Assembly: GCF_026966905.1 (NCBI RefSeq)
Contig: NZ_JAPUBN010000013.1
Coordinates: 1-64,000, forward strand
Length of the DNA: 64,000 nt
Source: Marinomonas phaeophyticola
Lineage (GTDB): Bacteria; Pseudomonadota; Gammaproteobacteria; Pseudomonadales; Marinomonadaceae
Direction of reading: 5' to 3'
Below, in pieces: positions 20,445 to 35,965 of this stretch. Numbering within the stretch: position 1 is the first letter of the stretch; each line of letters starts with the position of its first letter. The notes under the pieces were generated by a model. The model saw only the letters and a program-made list of their open reading frames with translations, was not told the origin of the DNA and made no database searches. Position numbers and translations under genes: made by a program.

Positions 20445-22916
20445 CTAGAACAAATCCTCTAGCACGGTATCTTGATGTTTATTTGAGGGGGTTTCCGTGT
20501 TGCTGTCATTCGATGTGGATGACGGTGCGGAACGAATAGCCGGTATATTTTCCTTCCTAAATATCTCAAAAATGGCATTTTTTTGCCCTGGTAACGCTCT
20601 TTCCCCAGTATCTGGGTCAATACGAACCGTAATTAAGCTTGATGGCTTTTTAATGTATGAGGACTTGGTGTTAGCTAGGGCTTCTCTCATGTAATCGATC
20701 CATGTTGGTAAAGATACGGACCCTCCCCATTCTCCGCGACCTAGCTCACTGGAGTTGTCAAAACCACTCCAGACCGTTGTCACTATGTCTCCATTAAAGC
20801 CAGAGAACCAAGCGTCTCTTCCGTCATTAGTCGTTCCGGTTTTACCCGCAATATCATCTCGCTTTAAAACACGAGCACGACGGCCTGTACCATATTTGAT
20901 CACGTCTCGCATCATATCGTAGATAATGAAATTTACTTCTGGGTCAATTACACGGATTGCAATGGGTAGGGTTTTGAGGCCAGCGGGCGTTTTAAATATT
21001 CCCATTTGACGATTATCTTCATAAACTACAGAGTCGTCTAATAGGTCATCAATGCTTGCCTCTACTAAGGTGCAGTCAGTGCAAACGGTGGTGGGAGTGG
21101 CTTGATACAGTTCCTCGCCTTCTCGGCCTTCTACTCTATCAATTAAGTAGGGCTCTACTTGATGCCCTCCATTTGATAAGACGGCATAGCCTTTGGCAAT
21201 CTGCATTGGCGAAACGTTGGCACTGCCAAGAGATAAGGAAAGATTATTAGGCAATTCATCAGGATCAAAACCAAAGCGTTTGAGAAACTCTAATGTCGGC
21301 CTTACCCCCATTTCATCCAATAGACGAACAGAGACAATATTCTGCGAGCGATAAAGCGCTTGTCGTAAACGTGTTGGGCCATAAAATTTACCACCATCGT
21401 TTGTTGGTCTCCATGCGGTAGCAAGGTTGGGGTCATTAAAAACAACTGGTGCATCGTTAATAATGCTAGCTGCGCTATAACCTCTTGAGAGCGCGCTGGT
21501 GTAAATAAAGGGTTTAAAGCTTGAACCCGGTTGACGTTTTGATTGAGTTACGCGATTAAACTTGTTTTGAAAGAAGTTTAATCCGCCTACCAAGGCTTGA
21601 ATAGCACCGTTGGAACTGTTTAAAGAGATTAAGGCACTTTGTACACTGGGGATTTGAGATAATTTCCACGTTAGTTCTTGGTCCGGTTTAAGGTAAACAA
21701 TATCTCCTTCTGTAAGGATGTCCCCAGCCGTTTCAGGTTTCTTACCTCTATAACTATGATCTAGATAAGGCCTTGCCCAGTTTAATGCTTCCCAAGGAAG
21801 CGTATGCTTTTCTCCTGAAGAAAAGCGGACAGTAGCCGTTTGATTTTCTACTTTAAGAACCAGTGTCGGAACCCATTGCCCAATCGAAGGGATAGATACA
21901 AGCGCATTTATTTGTTCTTCTTGTGTGGCGTCAATAAGCTCTGTTTTAGTGGCAACTGGGCCTCTATAGCCATGACGTTCATCATATTCAGCTAAACCGT
22001 TTTCAATGGCTTTATTTGCTGCACTTTGCTTACGTGAGTCTATGGTTGTATAAACAGAAAGCCCAGCTTCATAAAGTTCATCCCCAAAAGTTTCATATAG
22101 CTCTGAACGTACCATCTCAGCAACATAATTTGCTTCTACGTCAGAACTTACCCCGTAATTCAGTGCCGTAATAGGGGCTTCAACGGCTTCTTGATAGCTG
22201 TCTTTATCAATCATGCCTAACGTTAACATTCGTTGCAATATCCAGTTTCTACGTATCAGCGCTCTGGAAGGGTTCGCTATGGGGTTATATCTAGAAGGCG
22301 CTTTTGGCAAGCCAGCTATCATAGCTAATTGTGCTAAGTTTAATTGGTCTAAAGATTTTCCATAATAGACTTGAGCCGCCGCTTGGAAGCCATAAGCGCG
22401 CTTGCCTAAATAAATTTTATTGATGTAGAGTTCAAGAATCTCTTGCTTACTTAACTCCCTCTCCATTTTTAAAGAAATAAATATTTCAGTGAATTTACGG
22501 GTAAAAGTTTGCTCGAAAGAAAGGAAGTAGTTACGAGCTACCTGCATAGTAATGGTACTACCGCCCCCTTGTTTTTCTCCGGTCGTAATTAGTTGGACGA
22601 CCGCTCTCCCTAAACCAAAAATATCCACACCAGGATGATGGTAAAAATTAGTGTCTTCGGCAGATAGGATGGCGCTTTCTAGTAAGGGAGGGATTTCATC
22701 ATATGATATTGGAGTACGGCGCTTTTCGCCGAATTCACCGATCAGCTGTTTATCTGATGTATAAATTCTGAGTGGAACCTGTAGCTCTATCTCTCTTAAT
22801 TCTTCTACTGTGGGGATTTTGTCTTTAACGCTTTGATAAATACCGTATGTAATGGCTACTGCTGATAGTGCGCCTAACAATCCTAGAATAAACAGTATTT
22901 TAATGGTTTTTAGCAT
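20445..22916 (-). CDS. mrcA: Penicillin-binding protein 1A (peptidoglycan glycosyltransferase/transpeptidase)
   Basis: Bifunctional class A PBP (823 residues) that polymerises and cross-links peptidoglycan on the outer face of the inner membrane. One N-terminal membrane anchor (about 5-27) is followed by the GT51 domain, with the catalytic region SAEDTNFYHHPGVD and GGSTITMQVARN. An OB-like insert follows. The transpeptidase has the nucleophile motif SSFK in QPGSSFKPF, then SQN, and KTGTT. The C-terminal tail is Ser/Asn-rich. The gene is divergent from the pilus-assembly genes, the arrangement seen in E. coli (mrcA/hof) and Pseudomonas (ponA/pilM). A 180-base promoter region separates them. 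Confidence 0.96.
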   Translation of the reverse strand: MLKTIKILFILGLLGALSAVAITYGIYQSVKDKIPTVEELREIELQVPLRIYTSDKQLIGEFGEKRRTPISYDEIPPLLESAILSAEDTNFYHHPGVDIFGLGRAVVQLITTGEKQGGGSTITMQVARNYFLSFEQTFTRKFTEIFISLKMERELSKQEILELYINKIYLGKRAYGFQAAAQVYYGKSLDQLNLAQLAMIAGLPKAPSRYNPIANPSRALIRRNWILQRMLTLGMIDKDSYQEAVEAPITALNYGVSSDVEANYVAEMVRSELYETFGDELYEAGLSVYTTIDSRKQSAANKAIENGLAEYDERHGYRGPVATKTELIDATQEEQINALVSIPSIGQWVPTLVLKVENQTATVRFSSGEKHTLPWEALNWARPYLDHSYRGKKPETAGDILTEGDIVYLKPDQELTWKLSQIPSVQSALISLNSSNGAIQALVGGLNFFQNKFNRVTQSKRQPGSSFKPFIYTSALSRGYSAASIINDAPVVFNDPNLATAWRPTNDGGKFYGPTRLRQALYRSQNIVSVRLLDEMGVRPTLEFLKRFGFDPDELPNNLSLSLGSANVSPMQIAKGYAVLSNGGHQVEPYLIDRVEGREGEELYQATPTTVCTDCTLVEASIDDLLDDSVVYEDNRQMGIFKTPAGLKTLPIAIRVIDPEVNFIIYDMMRDVIKYGTGRRARVLKRDDIAGKTGTTNDGRDAWFSGFNGDIVTTVWSGFDNSSELGRGEWGGSVSLPTWIDYMREALANTKSSYIKKPSSLITVRIDPDTGERALPGQKNAIFEIFRKENIPAIRSAPSSTSNDSNTETPSNKHQDTVLEDLF

Positions 22917-23098
22917 ATCAATTCGACTACAGGTGAAAATTAAAGCGCTATTATAGCGAATTCTTTGTTGTTAATGTGCTTAACTTTTCGTCAATTCATG
23001 TTATCTTTTTGTAATCTTAAATTAACAATAGTTTGAATGAATACAAATAGTGTTTTTCAAGCATATTAAGAAAACTTTTAATAGCTCAAGGATGAACT

Positions 23099-24139
23099 AT
23101 GAAACTTTCGCCTTCTTATGGACTGATTGTCCTAACAGAGACTGATTTCCGTTTACTTACGTATAAAAAAATTAATCAAACCGATTCACTTTTATTCAAT
23201 CTTGATGCAAGTGGTTCTTTGACTAATCTGGACTTGGAAAGCGATGAAGAGAGGCAGGCGTGCTTTATTAATTGCCTTATCAATTTACAGACACATTGGT
23301 CGGATCGTTACTTACGTGAAGGCCATAAAATTAAAAAGTGGTATGTTCTGGTACCGACTTATTGGCTTTTGCATATAAGAAAAAATCTGCCTCATATAGG
23401 AAGTAATTACTTACTTTCACTAGCAAGCCTATCCGCTATTTCAGAAAGTATTCGTTTGTCTCCAGAAACACTTTGCTACGGCTATCAGGAAGTAAAAGGA
23501 GAGGAGCCCGATTTATTTGATATCTATGGGTGCCCTTTGGAATGGTTAACAAGAATTAGAGATGTTTGCTGTCAAGTCGACATTCTGAATTTACATGCTT
23601 ACGATCCTAATAACGTCTATTCGATTCAAACATTACAGCAGTTAATCACAATAGAGGTTTATCAACCGTTAAAATGGCAGCAGCAGAAACAAATGCAATT
23701 GCTCAAGATTTTGCTAGCATCGAGTGCTTTTTTCGGCATTGTCGGTGGTGTCAGTTTGGCTTGGCTTGATCATCAACACACTGCGTTGAGTGAGGCAATT
23801 CAAGAGGTAACGTCTCGCTACCAGCCATTACAATCAACACCATTGCCTTTGTTAAACTTTGTTTCTTTACAGAAGTCATTAATGTCTTTATCTCCCCAAA
23901 TAAAAATAGTGTCTTTTGACTTTAATTTAGATGGCATCAGGCTAGAAGTTTATGGTCCGCGGCAGAGACTCTATGCATTAGTTAATGGATGGAAGAAACA
24001 TTGGCCTGAGGTTAGGTGGATTATGATGGACCTATCTTCCCTAGAAAAGCCAGCGATAGATTTAAGTGTAAAATACAATAACAAGCAAGCACAGGAGGTG
24101 CTGTATGCAATTATCATGGGTGAAAAATCGTCTTTATAG
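23099..24139 (+). CDS. PilM-PilN-like (HofM-HofN/GspL-type) fusion protein, divergent
   Basis: A 346-residue protein with about 200 cytoplasmic residues, one membrane helix (about 201-222) and about 120 periplasmic residues. At this locus other gamma-proteobacteria have the separate genes pilM (cytoplasmic actin-like) and pilN (one helix plus periplasmic domain). The opening YGLIVLTETDFRLL resembles the start of PilM, and the periplasmic part resembles the small PilN domain. The N-terminal part is too short for a full PilM, and I see no nucleotide-binding motif. The overall order is that of GspL. The fusion call rests on synteny and topology rather than strong motifs. It overlaps the next gene by 35 bases, implying coupled translation. 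Confidence 0.6.
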   Translation: MKLSPSYGLIVLTETDFRLLTYKKINQTDSLLFNLDASGSLTNLDLESDEERQACFINCLINLQTHWSDRYLREGHKIKKWYVLVPTYWLLHIRKNLPHIGSNYLLSLASLSAISESIRLSPETLCYGYQEVKGEEPDLFDIYGCPLEWLTRIRDVCCQVDILNLHAYDPNNVYSIQTLQQLITIEVYQPLKWQQQKQMQLLKILLASSAFFGIVGGVSLAWLDHQHTALSEAIQEVTSRYQPLQSTPLPLLNFVSLQKSLMSLSPQIKIVSFDFNLDGIRLEVYGPRQRLYALVNGWKKHWPEVRWIMMDLSSLEKPAIDLSVKYNNKQAQEVLYAIIMGEKSSL

Positions 24140-24917
24140 TCAGTTTAAAAAACATCCGTTCGGGAAGTTACTACCTGATGTTTTTTTTAAAAATGCGCCT
24201 TTGAATTATATCAATGTTGCGTTATTAATTTTGTTGCAGATTAGCGTTTGGGGGACCGGTATTTTTTCTCTGTGGCAGGAAAGTCAAAAAAATCGTTTGA
24301 ATGTGCAGAAAGCACAAAGCAAGTTGTTACTGCAAGAAAAGCTGCTTGAAGGTGATTATTTTCCGGAATATTTAAAAAAGCATAATTGGCTGTCATGGAA
24401 GTGGACTCATGGTGCGTGCCATGAAAATATCGATACCACTGAGGGTAAGCAGGAGGCAGATGATCATACGTTAAAGATGTGCTTACAGTTAGAAGGAGAG
24501 ACCAGCGATGATGAGTGGCGAACGGCATTAATACAATTAGATGAATTTGCCCCTTTTTTTCCAGTCAGTATGTCATGGAAACGCTTGATTCCCCAGAAGA
24601 CTTGGGGGAGGTTGTATTTACAGTTAATAAAAAGAACGGCTAATAGAGCCGCATATCCGTTATTTCCTTTTGCTCCTTATCCTAGCGCAAGTGTTTTGGA
24701 TAATGTTCAGTTGGTTGGTACCGTGTTTGCTAACGATCAATGGCGTAGTTTATTAGTAATCGATGGTCATTCACTTTCTGTCAGCCAAGGTGATTGGTTG
24801 CCTATTATTATGGCAAGTGTTGAATCTATCGAGCAAAATGAGGTTAAACTCAGTAATTTAAATGGTGACATTACTTCTGTTTATTTGCAGCCTCCAGTAC
24901 TTGAGGAGGAGTTATAA
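24105..24917 (+). CDS. PilO-PilP-like (HofO-HofP/GspM-GspC-type) fusion protein
   Basis: A 270-residue bitopic protein. A short cytoplasmic tail and one membrane helix (about 37-56) are followed by a helical stretch and a small periplasmic domain (about 60-185) as in PilO. The C-terminal beta domain (about 196-262) has VQLVGTVFAND, VIDGHSLSVSQGDWL and VESIEQNEVKL, the pattern of PilP and of the GspC homology region that contacts the secretin. In relatives these are two genes, with PilP a lipoprotein; here no lipobox is present and PilP would be tethered through the PilO helix. AGGAGG stands six bases before the ATG, inside the preceding gene. It overlaps the secretin gene by one base. Confidence 0.65.
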   Translation: MQLSWVKNRLYSQFKKHPFGKLLPDVFFKNAPLNYINVALLILLQISVWGTGIFSLWQESQKNRLNVQKAQSKLLLQEKLLEGDYFPEYLKKHNWLSWKWTHGACHENIDTTEGKQEADDHTLKMCLQLEGETSDDEWRTALIQLDEFAPFFPVSMSWKRLIPQKTWGRLYLQLIKRTANRAAYPLFPFAPYPSASVLDNVQLVGTVFANDQWRSLLVIDGHSLSVSQGDWLPIIMASVESIEQNEVKLSNLNGDITSVYLQPPVLEEEL

Positions 24918-26101
24918 TGTATTGCCATGCTCATCGTTGCATAATGACTATATTTTTTCTTTTATTCAGTCATATCTTGCTTGCATTAGAGGTGCAAATT
25001 AAAGATAGAGACATTAATGAAATCTTACCTTGGATGGCGAATCAAGCGGGACAAAGTCTTGTCATGAGTCCCGATATATCAGGGAAACTAAGTTTGATTT
25101 TGCATGATACTAATTGGCATGATTTCCTAGAAATAGTGGCTGAAAAACAAAATCTTGAGTTACGTTGGCAAGAGGGTACTGCGTTGCTTTCGAAACGGGT
25201 TGCTGGAGAGGAAAAAGCGATCTCTGGTAATAAGCCATGTCAGACTCAGTTCTGGGCGCTAGAGCATGCGAAAGCAGAAAAAGTGGGGGTTCATTTACAA
25301 AAGCTTTTTCCTAAAATGAATGTAAGTGTGGATGGGAGAACGAATTCACTGATTGCTCTTAATTGTCAACAACAAGACAGATTAACTGAAGTCATTCATT
25401 GGTTAGACAGTCCTTTAAGGCAAATTGAAATTAGTGCTCGTATTGCACAGGTTAGAGGAAATGCCCAATCACAATTTGGCGTAAATTGGGAAACGCAAAC
25501 AGCCAATACTATGGTTGAGTCTGGGGTTGGTGGAGCCATAGACCTTGGTGCTTTGGAGGCATCTAGTGCATTTACTTTTGCTTTAACAAAAGGGGAGAAA
25601 ATATTAGAGTTAACATTGGACCTGTTAGAAAGTGAAGGTAGTGCAAATATTATTTCAGAACCAAAGATTGTAACAGCCGAGGGGCAGGCGGCACGTATTG
25701 AGTCTGGAACTGAAGTGCCATACCAGACTCGGGAGGATGATGCGGTTAAAGTGGAGTTTAAACAAGCAGGACTCATGCTAGAAGTTACCCCATTTGTTAA
25801 AGACGATGATAAAATACAGCTTAATTTAATTATTCATCAAGATGCTGTTGGTGATTTAGTCAATGGTATACCCAGTTTGGAAACAAACCGCATTAAAACT
25901 CAGGTTGTAGTAGTCGATCAGGAAACATTAGTGTTGGGCGGTATTTTTAGAGATGAAAACTTACTTAGTGAAAGCAAAGTTCCGTTATTAGGAGACTTGC
26001 CTTTTATAGGTGGACTCTTTAGAAGACACATAGAGCGACAAGAAAAAGTGGAATTACTTGTATTTATTACGCCAAAGCTGCTACAAATGACAAATAACTA
26101 G
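24917..26101 (+). CDS. hofQ: HofQ/PilQ-family outer-membrane secretin, short form
   Basis: A 394-residue secretin with a signal peptide ending near HILLALE. It has one N0/STN-like domain (about 25-90) and one N1 domain (about 105-170), then the secretin core with the signature VPLLGDLPFIGGLFRR near residue 365. It lacks the AMIN peptidoglycan-binding domains of full-length PilQ (about 700 residues). The size equals HofQ of E. coli (412) and the competence secretin ComE of Haemophilus, which serve DNA uptake. It is the last of three translationally coupled genes, followed by aroK after 42 bases. Confidence 0.87.
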   Translation: MYCHAHRCIMTIFFLLFSHILLALEVQIKDRDINEILPWMANQAGQSLVMSPDISGKLSLILHDTNWHDFLEIVAEKQNLELRWQEGTALLSKRVAGEEKAISGNKPCQTQFWALEHAKAEKVGVHLQKLFPKMNVSVDGRTNSLIALNCQQQDRLTEVIHWLDSPLRQIEISARIAQVRGNAQSQFGVNWETQTANTMVESGVGGAIDLGALEASSAFTFALTKGEKILELTLDLLESEGSANIISEPKIVTAEGQAARIESGTEVPYQTREDDAVKVEFKQAGLMLEVTPFVKDDDKIQLNLIIHQDAVGDLVNGIPSLETNRIKTQVVVVDQETLVLGGIFRDENLLSESKVPLLGDLPFIGGLFRRHIERQEKVELLVFITPKLLQMTNN

Positions 26102-26143
26102 GTGTAAACCTAAATCCGCTAAATATCAATATAAAAAAAGACC

Positions 26144-26686
26144 ATGATTATTGCCCCCAATATAATTCTAGTGGGCCCGATGGGTGCTGGAAAAACGACA
26201 ATAGGTCGTTTACTGTCACAATCACTTGGAAATGAGTTTCATGACTCAGACCGGGTGATTGAAGAAAACGCTGGGGCTGACATCCCATGGATTTTTGAAA
26301 AAGAAGGTGAAGACGGGTTCCGTCATCGCGAAACGCAAGCCCTCTATGAGCTGACTCACAATATGGATAAACCTATTGTGCTGGCTACGGGGGGAGGTGC
26401 TGTTATGCGTGAAGAAAATCGAACCATTTTACGTAATGGGGGGTTAGTCGTGTATTTGTATGCAACGGTTAACCAACAATTAGTAAGAACGTCAAAAAGT
26501 AACCACAGACCTTTGTTGCAAACGGGTAACCCAAAAGCAACATTAAGTAAGCTGTTTGCAGTACGTGATCCACTTTATAAAGAGGTCGCTCACATTATCG
26601 TTGAAACAGATACACGTCATCCAAAATCAGTAGCTAAAAAAGTTTGGGATGCTATCGAACAGCATTTGAAATTGGAGAACGCTTAA
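26144..26686 (+). CDS. aroK: Shikimate kinase
   Basis: Phosphorylates shikimate in the chorismate pathway. The 180-residue P-loop enzyme has Walker [10 protein letters not shown] at 12-20, the shikimate-binding DSDRVIEE and GFRHRE, and the GGGAV loop. The ribosome binding site before the ATG is weak (AAAGA). One base separates its stop from aroB, so the pair is an operon, as in most gamma-proteobacteria. Confidence 0.97.
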   Translation: MIIAPNIILVGPMGAGKTTIGRLLSQSLGNEFHDSDRVIEENAGADIPWIFEKEGEDGFRHRETQALYELTHNMDKPIVLATGGGAVMREENRTILRNGGLVVYLYATVNQQLVRTSKSNHRPLLQTGNPKATLSKLFAVRDPLYKEVAHIIVETDTRHPKSVAKKVWDAIEQHLKLENA

Positions 26687-26687
26687 T

Positions 26688-27779
26688 ATGCGCACATTAG
26701 AGGTCGATCTTGGAGATCGAAGTTACCCGATTTATATCGGTTCTGGGATCCGTAATACGAAATCGCTTTTTGATAAGGCAATACATGGCAAGCAGGTCAT
26801 GGTGGTAACAAATGAAACCGTTGCCCCCATTTATCTTGATGCCTTAGTCACCATGCTTGGAGACGATTATCAAGTAGACACTTGTATTTTGCCTGATGGT
26901 GAGTTGTTTAAAACGCTTGAAACCTACCAAAAGATTATGACTCGCCTACTCGAAGCTCGTCATAACAGAACAACGACTATCATTGCACTTGGTGGTGGTG
27001 TCGTGGGTGATATGGCTGGTTTTGCTGCGGCAACTTATCAAAGAGGTGTTCCCTTTATTCAAGTCCCTACGACCTTATTGTCTCAAGTGGACTCTTCTGT
27101 AGGGGGGAAAACAGGTGTAAACCACCCTCTTGGAAAGAATATGGTAGGCGCTTTCTATCAGCCTCAAGCGGTTATCATTGATATTGATACCTTAGTTTCG
27201 TTACCATCGAGGGAACTTTCAGCGGGTATGGCTGAAGTGATTAAATATGGTCTTATTTGTGATAGTTCAATGTTTGCATGGCTAGAGTCAAATATGTCTG
27301 AACTAATGAAGCTAGATTCTGAGTTGATTACTCAGGCTATCTACTTGTCTTGCGCCGCTAAAAGTGATGTTGTGTCTCAAGATGAGCGTGAAGGTGGAAT
27401 TCGCGCTATTTTAAACTTAGGGCACACTTTTGGACATGCTATTGAAACTGAAATGGGCTATGGTGTTTGGTTACATGGTGAAGCCGTGGCGGCAGGTTCA
27501 ATGTTAGCTTTGGATCTTTCTTGGAGAATGGGTAATTTACAAAACAGTGATCTAGAGCGCAGCGCAGCTCTATTTAAAGCGGCGAATTTACCTGTTTTAC
27601 CTCCGAAAGAAATGACACTGGACTCTTTTGTTGCCCGGATGTCGGTTGACAAAAAAGTATTAGATGGCAGTCTTCGTTTGGTTTTATTAGAAAAACTTGG
27701 ACATGCTATTGTTACGTCGGATTTTCCATTAGAGATATTTAATGAAACCGTCTTAGATGCGTTGGAAGCGGTTCAATAA
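26688..27779 (+). CDS. aroB: 3-dehydroquinate synthase
   Basis: Converts DAHP to 3-dehydroquinate, using NAD+ and a divalent metal. The 363-residue length is the family norm. The NAD region [15 protein letters not shown] is present, as are [18 protein letters not shown] and the metal-binding [11 protein letters not shown] and [13 protein letters not shown] within the aroK end serves as its ribosome binding site. It follows aroK directly and precedes damX by 67 bases. Confidence 0.97.
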   Translation: MRTLEVDLGDRSYPIYIGSGIRNTKSLFDKAIHGKQVMVVTNETVAPIYLDALVTMLGDDYQVDTCILPDGELFKTLETYQKIMTRLLEARHNRTTTIIALGGGVVGDMAGFAAATYQRGVPFIQVPTTLLSQVDSSVGGKTGVNHPLGKNMVGAFYQPQAVIIDIDTLVSLPSRELSAGMAEVIKYGLICDSSMFAWLESNMSELMKLDSELITQAIYLSCAAKSDVVSQDEREGGIRAILNLGHTFGHAIETEMGYGVWLHGEAVAAGSMLALDLSWRMGNLQNSDLERSAALFKAANLPVLPPKEMTLDSFVARMSVDKKVLDGSLRLVLLEKLGHAIVTSDFPLEIFNETVLDALEAVQ

Positions 27780-27846
27780 GATACTGAACACCCAGTCATC
27801 GAATTATAATTAATTCTATTATTTAGTTGGAGAAGAAATACTGGCT

Positions 27847-29436
27847 ATGGCCGAACCGAGCTTTCAGTTTGATTTGGAAAGTGCGTTAGATCAGCAACCG
27901 AAAAGTGTGCTGAGAGATCCGTTTGGCTCGAATAAAGCGCCATATTTCACAACGGAAGTTCGTAACCAACAATTGGCGATGCTAGAACACTTAAGTCGTT
28001 ATAGCTCTATGCTGCTGGTTGTCGAAGGTGAGCAGGGAAGTGGTAAAACGGCCTTTATGAAGGAGTTTGTCACTCATCAAACGGAATCGGCTGTAGTAAG
28101 TCAGGTGCATGGGTCTATGTTGATGACAGCAGGGCAGCTTTTAAGTGCTATTTATGCTGGCTTTGGCAGTGACATTGAACACCTTAGTCCAGACTCCACT
28201 TTTGGCCCTTTATTAGCGTTTGCTACAGAGCAAGAGCAAATGGGGCAGGTTGGTTTGGTTGTTATTGATAATGCACAAGAATTAAATACTGATGCCATTA
28301 TAATGCTTTTAGATATGGTATCGATGGCCAGCGAACATCAAGCGGTTCCTCATGTCTTGCTTTTCAGTGAGTTTCCTCTTCAAAGAAATTTAGACTCTTT
28401 CCAAAAAAACCGTTTTGAACAGCTGAGTCACCACCAAGTGTTGCAGCCTTATACGTTAGAAGAGACTCGATCCTATTTATTACATAGAGTCAGAAGTGTT
28501 AGTGGTGAAATAAACCTACCTTTTACCGACAAACAAGTAAAAGGTATTTATAAAGAGTCAAATGGTTTTCCAGGTCGAATAAATCAAATGGCTCAAGTTC
28601 AACTTGGAATTGGTTCGAGCAATGTATCAAGTGGTTCTAAGTTTAAGTGGAATTTTGCTTTAGGCTTTCCGCTTGTCCATATGGCGCTTTTGTCCATTGT
28701 TATGTTGGGTATTCTGATTGCTGTCGTGTTTTATGATAGTGATGATGGAAATGCGCCTATCGCTGGCCGCACGATAACATTAGAAGGCAAGGCGATTTCT
28801 CAGGCTCCTTCCGCTACCATTGCAAGAATAGAAGAAATGCAAAAACGCTTAGGTAGTGGTGAGAATAAACTTTCCTTACCTCCTATACCTAGTGATGTAT
28901 TAGTACAAAATAACGCGTCAAATACGGGTCAAGAAGGAGGTAACAGTTCAAAGGTGATCGCGGCTCCGATTAAGTCTAATGCTCCAATTCCTTTAACCCC
29001 GAGTATTACGACAAATAGTCCGATTAGACAGACGTCTCCTGTAATACAAACAAGTGCACCAATACTGGCTAATAGTGATGTGAAACTGGCTAATAGTGAT
29101 GCGAAAGAAGTGGTTGAGGAAGCGCCTACAGATCGCTTTGAAAAAACTTCTTGGTGGCTCACTCAAAGCCCAAATCGTTATACCTTACAATTGTTAGGTA
29201 CTTATAATTTGCGAACCGTAAAAGAGTTTATTCGCGACCAAGGTAGCTTAGATGGGTTTAGCTATTTTCAAGCGGTTCATAATAATAGAGATTGGTTTGT
29301 TGTTGTCTATGGAAACTACCGCAATCGCAGTGAAGCCATTGCCGCAGTTGAAACCCTGCCGAAGGAGTTACAGTCATTAAATCCATGGGCCCGAAGTGTT
29401 AAGGGAATACAACAGGACATTAGAAAAGCACAATAA
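27847..29436 (+). CDS. damX: DamX-like protein: AAA ATPase, membrane helix, SPOR domain
   Basis: A 529-residue protein. The N-terminal ATPase domain resembles ExeA/GspA, with Walker A GEQGSGKT at 61-68 and the Walker B-like LVVIDNAQE at 137-145. One membrane helix (about 275-296) is followed by a long low-complexity Ser/Pro/Ile/Asn linker and a C-terminal SPOR domain (about 450-525) that targets septal peptidoglycan. Members next to aroB are called DamX and take part in cell division. E. coli DamX has lost the ATPase motifs, whereas this one keeps them. The ATG has GGAG 14 bases upstream, which is far, so the precise start is not firm. Confidence 0.88.
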   Translation: MAEPSFQFDLESALDQQPKSVLRDPFGSNKAPYFTTEVRNQQLAMLEHLSRYSSMLLVVEGEQGSGKTAFMKEFVTHQTESAVVSQVHGSMLMTAGQLLSAIYAGFGSDIEHLSPDSTFGPLLAFATEQEQMGQVGLVVIDNAQELNTDAIIMLLDMVSMASEHQAVPHVLLFSEFPLQRNLDSFQKNRFEQLSHHQVLQPYTLEETRSYLLHRVRSVSGEINLPFTDKQVKGIYKESNGFPGRINQMAQVQLGIGSSNVSSGSKFKWNFALGFPLVHMALLSIVMLGILIAVVFYDSDDGNAPIAGRTITLEGKAISQAPSATIARIEEMQKRLGSGENKLSLPPIPSDVLVQNNASNTGQEGGNSSKVIAAPIKSNAPIPLTPSITTNSPIRQTSPVIQTSAPILANSDVKLANSDAKEVVEEAPTDRFEKTSWWLTQSPNRYTLQLLGTYNLRTVKEFIRDQGSLDGFSYFQAVHNNRDWFVVVYGNYRNRSEAIAAVETLPKELQSLNPWARSVKGIQQDIRKAQ

Positions 29437-29793
29437 TGCGTTTTTTGCACAATATTTGAGCATTTTTTTAAAAAAATCAAAAATAGTAAAAAAAACCGTA
29501 TTTATTACAAAAACCAGATTCCATAGTGGAATTTCCTGCTAAGAAAAAATCCAACCATAGATAATCCTATTAAGCCTATTGTTAGGCTGTTAAAACACAT
29601 CTGGATAACCTGAAAATAGAGACTCCAGCTATGGGGCTTATTTGAGCCTTGAAAATTATCAGGGTAAGATTGCCTGCAATTTAGTATCGGAAAAATCGAC
29701 TGTTATAGATGTTTGTTCTTTATAAGTAATAACGCAGTCGATTGCACTTTCGAATTTTTTCGTTCTTCTTAGATATAGTGTGGGAGTTGGTGT
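29437..29793 (+). promoter_or_regulatory. gltB upstream region with 9-bp inverted repeat
   Basis: This gap of 357 bases is AT-rich and has no credible gene. Near its end AATCGACTG (29694-29702) and CAGTCGATT (29735-29743) are perfect inverted repeats 32 bases apart. Between them lies TGTTATAGAT (29701-29710), which resembles an extended -10 element. The repeat ends 50 bases before the gltB start. This could be an operator around the gltB promoter or a leader hairpin; no regulator can be named. Confidence 0.5.
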
Positions 29794-35775
<5,982 letters not shown>

Positions 35776-35794
35776 TAGCATCTCATGTTTTAGT

Positions 35795-35825
35795 AAAAAA
35801 CAGTGGTTAAGGCCGCTGTTTTTTT
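35795..35825 (+). terminator. Terminator after gltD
   Basis: AAAAAACAGTGG (35795-35806) pairs with CCGCTGTTTTTT (35813-35824), with one G-T pair and the loop TTAAGG, and the T run continues. It lies 19 bases after gltD. Confidence 0.9.
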
Positions 35826-35965
35826 GCGTGTAATAACGTCATTTTTGTCAAAATAAAGGTAACCGATTGAATATCATGTTTTAATAAAAAATCTCGGTAA
35901 AGAACATGATTTTAACAATACTGTGTCAGTTTTTATGATAAAAATGCAATTTTAAGGAGAGCTTA

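Noticed and set aside
23099..26101. Frameshifts that split or join normal pilM, pilN, pilO and pilP genes
   Set aside because: Both fusion frames are uninterrupted, have good ribosome binding sites and sensible topology. The total length is too short for five intact genes, so this is not simply a sequencing artefact.
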